NCBI GenBank assembly: GCA_964564535.1
Contig: CAZMBH010000016.1
Coordinates: 1 to 18,920, forward strand
Direction of reading: 5' to 3'
Source: GWC2-37-13 sp964564535
GTDB taxonomy: Bacteria > Patescibacteriota > Microgenomatia > UBA1406 > GWC2-37-13
Length of the DNA stretch: 18,920 bases
Part shown: one piece after another, positions 14,440 through 18,920 of the stretch
How the letters are laid out: every line of letters starts with the position of its first letter
Position numbering within the stretch: position 1 is the first letter of the stretch
Translations under genes and position numbers: made by a program
The notes under the pieces: model-generated
The model's database searches: none
The model's input: only the letters and a program-made list of their open reading frames with translations
What the model was told of the DNA's origin: nothing

Positions 14440-14620
14440 AGAAATGTGCGCCTAAACACTTAGAAAAAAGTGCATGGCCAAAAAATCACAGTCAAGGACA
14501 GGGGGCTCCTCTGTCAGTAACACTTGACTGTGTCATAGACCGAAAGGTTTATGGACAAACCCGAAAGGGGGCGTCAACTGACGAGGAGCTTTTGTCGTAT
14601 AAAACACTACGTCAGCTTTT
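14440..14620 (+). ncRNA. Candidate structured RNA or long structured 5' leader
   Basis: The stretch is denser in G and C than its surroundings and folds by eye into successive hairpins. One pairs CACTT (14457-14461) with AAGTG (14468-14472). A second has a perfect 10-bp stem, 14487-14496 with 14523-14532, enclosing an 8-bp stem 14497-14504 with 14508-14515. A third is an 8-bp stem, 14534-14541 with 14546-14553, capped by GAAA. A fourth is a CCC-GAAA-GGG hairpin at 14560-14569. The last pairs CTGACG (14578-14583) with CGTCAG (14610-14615) and is followed by CTTTT. GACG at 14580-14583 can instead pair with CGTC at 14572-14575, giving two exclusive folds. No known RNA class is recognised. It precedes the membrane operon and could regulate it or act alone. 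Confidence 0.55.
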
Positions 14621-14640
14621 ATAAATTATTCATAATAAAT

Positions 14641-14961
14641 ATGAAGAACTTAATAATCACGGGAGTGTATTTAAGTATTTTAGTTATTCTATTGGGACGT
14701 TTTAATTTGTCTGGTAACCCAGACCCTTATATTGTATCCGGAGAAGTTATAGGGATGGTTATTGGATCAATCTTTTCAATCCTTATTCCTTTATTTAATG
14801 CCCATTTAACAAAAAAATATCTAGATCTCTCGATTGTAAAAAAACATCAATTATTGACGATGTTTATTGTGGGAACAATATCCATCTTTATTAACGACGT
14901 GCTTGTTTTTTTGGTCATAGTTGGTTCAATAGGTTTAAACAAAATAACAAAGAAAAAATAA
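14641..14961 (+). CDS. Small multi-pass membrane protein
   Basis: A 106-aa protein with three to four hydrophobic helices: LIITGVYLSILVILL near the start, VIGMVIGSIFSILIPLF in the middle, and a long stretch from about 70 to 99. A short loop NLSGNPDPYIVSGE lies after the first helix and the end is basic (NKITKKK). No family is recognised. The ATG at 14641 was chosen because the in-frame sequence upstream is the folded RNA region and has no protein character. Stop and next start form TAATATG, so the following membrane protein is probably translated by coupling. It is the first gene of the rightward membrane operon on the element. Confidence 0.65.
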   Translation: MKNLIITGVYLSILVILLGRFNLSGNPDPYIVSGEVIGMVIGSIFSILIPLFNAHLTKKYLDLSIVKKHQLLTMFIVGTISIFINDVLVFLVIVGSIGLNKITKKK

Positions 14962-14962
14962 T

Positions 14963-15289
14963 ATGACATCCAAAATGGTTCCTATAAGGTTAATAGGAAT
15001 GATTTATGTTCCTCTGCTTATTTTTTTCCTTATTCCTTCTTCAGTAGTAGGAATAATTATCAAAATAATACTTGCTGTTTGGATTCTTATAGCGATAGTA
15101 TCGTCTTTTTCAAATACATGGGTCGACTATGAAAATCTTGGTGCTTTTATAGTACTTAATACTCTTTGGTTTATTTTGCTTCTTTGTTTAAATTATCCTT
15201 TTTGGTTGAAGTACATATTCGGCTTTCTAATTGTGACAGGTTTTGGAACATTATTTAAACAAATAGATGAAAAAAACAATCAAAAATAA
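14963..15289 (+). CDS. Small four-helix membrane protein
   Basis: A 108-aa protein with four hydrophobic segments (about 8-26, 28-48, 60-78, 82-100) separated by a short polar loop NTWVDYENLG, ending in a charged tail IDEKNNQK. No family is recognised. It starts 1 nt after the upstream stop and its end overlaps the metallopeptidase gene by 23 nt, so the three genes form one transcription and translation unit. Its size and topology resemble its upstream neighbour, but the sequences show no obvious duplication. Confidence 0.65.
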   Translation: MTSKMVPIRLIGMIYVPLLIFFLIPSSVVGIIIKIILAVWILIAIVSSFSNTWVDYENLGAFIVLNTLWFILLLCLNYPFWLKYIFGFLIVTGFGTLFKQIDEKNNQK

Positions 15290-16253
15290 TAAAAATATAA
15301 ATTTACATGGCCTTCTTAAGATCAGTTTTTTTATTTGGGTTCTTTCAGTTTTTGCTTTTCTTGGAGAAACGATATTTTTTAAATCCACTGAGTCAGGTAT
15401 TTACTCGGGTCTACATTCCGTAATTTTTATCTTCACAATAATATGTGGCAGTATTGCCTTCATTCTATTTGGAATATCTCTTTTTATATTTATCTTAAGA
15501 AAAATGGGGGTTCTCTTTATTGTTTCTGTATTTTTACTTTTGACTTCAGTGGTATTTGTTTATTTTGTCATAAAAACAGCTCCGGAAAGAATGCCAAAAA
15601 CAGAAGAAAGAAATGTCTGTTCTCGATCCGAAATGTATCCCATGTCAGCCGAATTTCAGAGAGCCTTAAGTCTTATTATTCAACGTTATGCTGAAAATAA
15701 CGATCCGAACATAAATTTATATTCTAAAATGTTGAATTGTGTTAATGTGCAATTTGGCGACACTCTTAAGGATAAGGCGGAAGGCTTCTTTATTTTTGAC
15801 GTAAACAATTCTTCAGTGGATAAGTTAGATATTTATGTTGATGCTTCATATACAGACTATGATGATTTAACCACTGCTTTTTTGCTCTCCCATGAACTTA
15901 CTCACGCTAAACAATTCGTTAATGGAAAAATTTACGGAAAAAAATTATCATGTGTTAATCAGGAGGTCGAGGCCTTCCTTCAACAGTTAATCTTTCAATC
16001 TTATTTGAATTCCGAGGAACAACGATCGCTTGTGACGCGGGCAGAACAACTAAACAATAAAAATCCTCAATTAAAATGGTTTGTTACTCTATTGGATTTA
16101 AGTTGGGAAGCGACCATTCAAGTTGCCGGATATCCTTCTTCTGACAAGGTCTATTCTCAAGAGGAAAAAACCCAATATCGTGAAATTTTGACAAGCAAAA
16201 TTAGACAAATGATAACTAGCAATCCATACTATCAACAGCAATGCGGTTTATAA
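15267..16253 (+). CDS. Membrane-anchored zinc metallopeptidase-like protein
   Basis: A 328-aa protein. Three hydrophobic helices (about 18-38, 50-78, 81-103) are followed by a soluble domain from about 105 to the end. That domain contains LLSHELTHAKQF, with the zinc-protease motif HELTH at 209-213, and NQEVEAF, with Glu233 or Glu235 some 20 residues later as a possible third ligand (gluzincin-like). Four Cys are spread over the soluble part (118, 158, 229, and one near the end), suggesting an extracytoplasmic location. The family is not recognised and substrate and role are unknown. It overlaps the upstream gene by 23 nt. Because the following gap is probably artefactual, the next gene would start 7 nt after its stop. 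Confidence 0.72.
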   Translation: MKKTIKNNKNINLHGLLKISFFIWVLSVFAFLGETIFFKSTESGIYSGLHSVIFIFTIICGSIAFILFGISLFIFILRKMGVLFIVSVFLLLTSVVFVYFVIKTAPERMPKTEERNVCSRSEMYPMSAEFQRALSLIIQRYAENNDPNINLYSKMLNCVNVQFGDTLKDKAEGFFIFDVNNSSVDKLDIYVDASYTDYDDLTTAFLLSHELTHAKQFVNGKIYGKKLSCVNQEVEAFLQQLIFQSYLNSEEQRSLVTRAEQLNNKNPQLKWFVTLLDLSWEATIQVAGYPSSDKVYSQEEKTQYREILTSKIRQMITSNPYYQQQCGL

Positions 16254-16254
16254 T
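16200..16254 (+). repeat. 55-nt sequence repeated across the N-gap (left copy)
   Basis: This is the end of the metallopeptidase gene, identical to 16355-16409 on the far side of exactly 100 Ns. An exact 55-nt overlap is a common assembler k-mer length. It is best explained as two contigs sharing an end that were scaffolded instead of merged. Confidence 0.9.
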
Positions 16255-16354
16255 NNNNNNNNNNNNNNNNNNNNNNNNNNNNNNNNNNNNNNNNNNNNNN
16301 NNNNNNNNNNNNNNNNNNNNNNNNNNNNNNNNNNNNNNNNNNNNNNNNNNNNNN
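16255..16354. other. Scaffold gap, 100 Ns, probably artefactual
   Basis: Placeholder Ns lie between two identical 55-nt ends. Collapsing the duplicate removes the gap and leaves the neighbouring genes contiguous. Confidence 0.85.
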
Positions 16355-16409
16355 ATTAGACAAATGATAACTAGCAATCCATACTATCAACAGCAATGCG
16401 GTTTATAAT
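16355..16409 (+). repeat. 55-nt sequence repeated across the N-gap (right copy)
   Basis: Exact copy of 16200-16254. It carries the last codons and stop of the metallopeptidase gene, with nothing in front of it but Ns. Confidence 0.9.
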
Positions 16410-16415
16410 TTTTTT

Positions 16416-16877
16416 ATGAAAATCAGATCAAAAGACGACTTCAAATTAACAGGTGTGTTGATGAATAAGGAAGAGTGGTCTGATATTGTTCTTTTTACCA
16501 AGGCAGCCTGCGTAGTTTTGCTTATGGTCGGAGTCAAGACTCTATCATTTCTTACCAGGTTTTTTCCTTTCTCGCTCATATGTCAAAATAGAAGTTTTCA
16601 TTATAGAAACAAGGATATTCGTAAACTCATGGGAGATGTTGCTGTGGCCTCAAGAAAAGCAGGGCACGAGTTTATAGTCGAAGCAGGATTGAGGGATCGC
16701 TATTTTTATACTATAAAAGGCTATTTTGTCAGATCAAAAAAAAGATTGAATACGAGTTTAATCGTAAAAAACATTGAGGAAATGTTAAAACTACCGGAAA
16801 GCTCCGTTTATGCCAGACCATGGAAGGAAAATAAAAAAAGATTTTTGATCCCAATAGAAATAAACAACAAAAATTAA
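16416..16877 (+). CDS. Hypothetical single-pass membrane protein
   Basis: A 153-aa protein with one strong hydrophobic stretch at about 24-53 (TKAACVVLLMVGVKTLSFLT and following). A soluble C-terminal half follows: RKLMGDVAVASRKAGHEFIV, then RDRYFYTIKGYFVRSKKRLN and a basic end. No family is recognised. After collapsing the duplicate 55 nt it starts 7 nt behind the metallopeptidase stop and is then the fourth gene of the membrane operon. A TATAAT at 16404-16409, 6 nt before the ATG, could be an internal promoter but overlaps the upstream stop and may be chance. It overlaps the convergent next gene by 4 nt. Confidence 0.6.
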   Translation: MKIRSKDDFKLTGVLMNKEEWSDIVLFTKAACVVLLMVGVKTLSFLTRFFPFSLICQNRSFHYRNKDIRKLMGDVAVASRKAGHEFIVEAGLRDRYFYTIKGYFVRSKKRLNTSLIVKNIEEMLKLPESSVYARPWKENKKRFLIPIEINNKN

Positions 16878-17299
16878 ATGGGGAGCCCTCTTTCAATGCG
16901 ATCTTTTCTAATTGCATCAGATAGGTTGTTTCCTGAAAAATCAAAATTATTATTAACGATATTTTCGGGTTTTTCCTGGAAATCTCCTATTTGGATCATA
17001 AATTTATCCCAGTCGCTATAACTACCTTTCAATGCTTTTGCCAATGATATTTTCATTCGTTCTCCAAATCCGTATCCTTCTAAATCTAGCCATATCAGCT
17101 TCAACATTTTAAGTTTTTTTAAGTTCTCATGGCCTATTACGCCGGCGGAAGCATAATTTTTTGTATCGTATGCTTTCAAGGCAGATTTAGTTGCATTTCC
17201 AAAGCATTCTTTGTTGTTCTTATCACTAAAATATCTAAACCAAAGGTTAAATTTCGCCGTTTTATTGAATTCTAGTGTTTTTATTTGTTTTGAAGCCAT
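16874..17299 (-). CDS. Terminase small subunit-like HTH protein
   Basis: A 141-aa protein whose segment FGNATKSALKAYDTKNYASA, followed by GVIGHENLKKLK (about 33-64), matches the N-terminal helix-turn-helix pattern of Terminase_2-type small terminases (NATxAAxxAY, then a SAxxxGxxxLxKxK stretch). The remainder is helical. In phages this protein recognises DNA for packaging. Isolated homologues also occur on bacterial elements as DNA-binding proteins. No large terminase or capsid gene is visible. The ATG at 17299 was chosen over an upstream TTG at 17341, which would place the promoter inside the gene. It converges on the preceding gene with a 4-nt overlap. Confidence 0.55.
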   Translation of the reverse strand: MASKQIKTLEFNKTAKFNLWFRYFSDKNNKECFGNATKSALKAYDTKNYASAGVIGHENLKKLKMLKLIWLDLEGYGFGERMKISLAKALKGSYSDWDKFMIQIGDFQEKPENIVNNNFDFSGNNLSDAIRKDRIERGLPI

Positions 17300-17306
17300 A
17301 TAATCT

Positions 17307-17335
17307 ATTTTATTCCTCAAAAACCCTTGAAACAA
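17307..17335 (-). promoter_or_regulatory. Promoter of the terminase-like gene
   Basis: On the minus strand, TTGTTT at 17335-17330 and TAAAAT at 17312-17307 are separated by 17 nt. The ATG follows 7 nt after the -10, so the mRNA would be leaderless. GAGGA upstream is too far from the ATG to be its SD. Confidence 0.45.
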
Positions 17336-17411
17336 GTCCAACGAGGGGAGTTGAGCCTAAGAAGGTACAGATTTCCTGCTTTTAATCAAAGCCTTTCACA
17401 AGTCGACATGG

Positions 17412-17420
17412 TGGTAAAAT
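17412..17420 (+). promoter_or_regulatory. Extended -10 of the following gene
   Basis: TGGTAAAAT at 17412-17420 is an extended -10 placed 6 nt before the ATG at 17427. No good -35 is visible. Confidence 0.4.
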
Positions 17421-17426
17421 AACTGC

Positions 17427-18002
17427 ATGAGCAATTTGCTTTCTATACGTTTAAAAGTAAACGAAAAAATCTATAAGTTAATTTCGGTTTCCCATAAATA
17501 TGATAAATTTGGAGACAATTTTTATGTCATTTACCCAAATAAAGAGTGGATAAAGAAAACAGGAGGAGAGCGTATTATTCCAATTAAGTATTCACGTCAC
17601 GCATCAGGGCAAAATAATCGCTTTACATTTGGTCCTTCCAAAAATCGTTTTGGACAATTCAAACCAGAAGAAAAAGATCCAATAGATAAATTAAACCAAG
17701 CAGAGGCTCTTTCGTATTTGAGTTTGAACGATCTATATACTATAGATAAATTGTTGGATGAGGCTAAATTGGAAAGTGGTTATAAAGATTTTTTTGTTAT
17801 AGATACAAACAATTATAAACATCTTACGATTCAATTATTTCTTGCCAAATATGATTATCCTTTATCAAAGTGTAAGTTTAGTTATAAGACAATTCAATCT
17901 TTTAGGTATGGAGACTTCCAAATAATCATTACTACAAGGGATTTATGGATTGATCCCAAAAGATATAATAAAGAGCAAACAAGACAATTGCTCAATACTT
18001 AG
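17427..18002 (+). CDS. Hypothetical protein, mixed alpha/beta
   Basis: A 191-aa soluble-looking protein. The N-terminal third has beta-strand character (LLSIRLKVNEKIYKLISVSH, DNFYVIYPNKEW, RIIPIKYSRHASGQ). A helical middle follows (DKLNQAEALSYLSLNDLYTI), then a further alpha/beta part (KDFFVIDTNNYKHLTIQLFL and FQIIITTRDLW). No catalytic motif, signal peptide or membrane segment is seen and no family is recognised. It diverges from the terminase-like gene, with both starts carrying a close -10, so the 17300-17426 spacer is a two-way promoter region. Start: the only ATG consistent with the promoter. Confidence 0.6.
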   Translation: MSNLLSIRLKVNEKIYKLISVSHKYDKFGDNFYVIYPNKEWIKKTGGERIIPIKYSRHASGQNNRFTFGPSKNRFGQFKPEEKDPIDKLNQAEALSYLSLNDLYTIDKLLDEAKLESGYKDFFVIDTNNYKHLTIQLFLAKYDYPLSKCKFSYKTIQSFRYGDFQIIITTRDLWIDPKRYNKEQTRQLLNT

Positions 18003-18052
18003 CTTCTATGCCTTAAGTTTTCTTATGGATAACTAAGTTTTGTTATTCAGCC

Positions 18053-18058
18053 TATAAT
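18053..18058 (+). promoter_or_regulatory. Possible -10 of the last gene
   Basis: TATAAT at 18053-18058, with no clear -35, would start transcription near 18065 and give a leader of about 40 nt containing AAGGAG just before the ATG at 18106. Confidence 0.35.
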
Positions 18059-18105
18059 TATTGGAATCTGTTTCAAATAACCGCAAGATTTATCCAAAGG
18101 AGTAG

Positions 18106-18920
18106 ATGAAATTAGGAAAAGTGGATTATAATATGGGCATGAAACTAAAAGATGGAGTTGGTGACAGAATAAAAGAAAAAATAAAATTACTTAAGAGTCG
18201 AGTAGCTCGTAAAAAAGTTATTTCTGACATATTATATCCCTCGAGAGAGAAGGAAAAAGATCGTCACATTGCTAACAGCTATGCTGAGATTTTGGACAAA
18301 AAAATCAAAGAAATTGAACCACTGATAAGATCATTGCGTTCGCACATTGATTATATTGGAGATCCGGACAAATTTGTTGCCGCCTACTTACTGATTGGAA
18401 AAGCCTATACAAGTCTTAAAGTGACAACCGTTTTGGCAAAACAAGGCTATTCATTCCAAATCGTAGAAATCGTTAGATCATCAATAGAATCATTAAATCT
18501 TGCTGCTCTTTTTTTTGAAGAAGGACAGGAAAAGTTATTAAAACAATGGTTTAATGGTGAAATTATTGGTAATAGAGAAGCTCGAAAGGTATTAGATATC
18601 GCAGTTAATAAGGTAAGCCAAGCAAACGGCGGGGGAGCAGTGCCCATGAAAGAGGCATTATCAGATATTTACGCGCTTTATTCTTCTTATACACATAGTG
18701 GTTACGCAGCTTTGTTCGACTTCATTGATGTTTTTAGAGAAGACTTTGATTTTGAGCAGTATTCGCAATTCCATTATGATCGGAAAAATCTTAATCTCAT
18801 TGATCATCTTTATGTAAACATTTTGCTGGGACTGAAGAATTATTTTATACGTGCAAAAGATGAGGAAAATTTGGCAAAGATAGAGGTGCTACTTGCTCAG
18901 GAAGGTGGATCGTTTGCCAA
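18106..18920 (+). CDS. Hypothetical helical protein, cut by window end
   Basis: At least 271 residues, open to the end of the window. The N-terminal 80 residues are charged and likely coiled (DRIKEKIKLLKSRVARKKVI, then KKIKEIEPLIRSLRSHIDYI). Next comes a helical bundle with YLLIGKAYTSLKVTTVLAKQ and IVEIVRSSIESLNLAALFFE, an NGGGAVPMKEALSDIYALYS stretch and THSGYAAL. The repeated long helices and the THSGY segment recall uncharacterised HEPN-like or DUF5677-like families, but no assignment is made. The start at 18106 was chosen for its AAGGAG 4 nt upstream. ATGs at 18133 and 18139 are alternatives, the latter 6 nt behind a TATAAT. It probably lies on the mobile element or at its edge. Confidence 0.55.
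   Translation, partial: MKLGKVDYNMGMKLKDGVGDRIKEKIKLLKSRVARKKVISDILYPSREKEKDRHIANSYAEILDKKIKEIEPLIRSLRSHIDYIGDPDKFVAAYLLIGKAYTSLKVTTVLAKQGYSFQIVEIVRSSIESLNLAALFFEEGQEKLLKQWFNGEIIGNREARKVLDIAVNKVSQANGGGAVPMKEALSDIYALYSSYTHSGYAALFDFIDVFREDFDFEQYSQFHYDRKNLNLIDHLYVNILLGLKNYFIRAKDEENLAKIEVLLAQEGGSFA

Noticed and set aside
14474..14527. A 17-codon frame, MAKKSQSRTGGSSVSNT, inside the folded region
   Set aside because: It has no SD, lies inside the strongest stem-loop and has no independent support. A leader peptide is possible but unsupported.
14563..14590. Hammerhead-ribozyme-like CTGACGA core with nearby GAAA and GTC
   Set aside because: Only two bases lie between GTC and CTGACGA, so stem I cannot form, and no GAAA follows a stem II in the required order.
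16200..16409. 55-bp direct repeat as an attachment site or target duplication
   Set aside because: Exact copies abut both sides of a 100-N scaffold gap, which is the signature of an unmerged contig overlap.
17300..17341. TTG start extending the terminase-like protein by 14 residues
   Set aside because: The extension overlaps a plausible promoter, while the ATG at 17299 fits a promoter with the spacing seen at other genes.

Overview
The window is AT-rich chromosomal DNA with standard-code genes (TGA is a genuine stop at several clear gene ends). Small secreted cohesin/dockerin proteins, a zinc-ribbon bL28, a lone peptide deformylase, a site-2-type protease and compact, overlapping gene junctions all fit a Candidate Phyla Radiation (Patescibacteria, Microgenomates-like) bacterium. 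This placement is inference from gene content and protein style, not from a marker tree. Two runs of exactly 100 Ns (1882-1981 and 16255-16354) show that this is a scaffolded draft, probably metagenomic.

Left part (1-9791). A PIN-domain remnant is cut off at its 5' end by a palindromic repeat. A DUF4143-type AAA ATPase with its own promoter follows, bracketed by imperfect 41-bp direct repeats. Next comes a surface-protein cluster: a membrane protein running into a gap, a dockerin fragment, a cohesin/LamG-like/dockerin protein, a cohesin protein, a cohesin protein ending in an LPQTG-type sorting tail, and a membrane-anchored Fn3-like protein. Housekeeping genes follow: an M50 protease, rpmB, def, then a decayed gene split by a repeat, and a family 2 glycosyltransferase. 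Four copies of a two-hairpin inverted repeat (REPIN-like) lie in this part and none were seen to the right of it.

Junction (9775-10863). ychF is intact, but the last 65 nt of a large serine recombinase gene overlap its first codons in another frame. This is what an integration at the 5' end of ychF would leave behind.

Right part (about 10864 to the window end). This looks like an integrated mobile element. Leftward genes encode the serine recombinase, an excisionase-like HTH protein coupled to it, a protein of unknown (possibly replication) role, a 50-aa protein, a DUF5659-like protein under a 10-bp palindromic operator, and an unknown helical protein. Diverging from these is a promoter followed by about 180 nt of strongly folded sequence (a candidate RNA), then a rightward run of membrane proteins including one with an HELTH metallopeptidase motif. 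The second N-gap, inside that run, is flanked by identical 55-nt sequences and is probably an assembly artefact, which would make the run a four-gene operon. Beyond it lie a small-terminase-like HTH protein, an unknown protein and a helical protein cut by the window end.

Two expression habits recur. Several starts sit 5-7 nt behind a -10-like hexamer, suggesting leaderless transcripts. Four gene pairs are joined by TAA-T-ATG, suggesting coupled translation.
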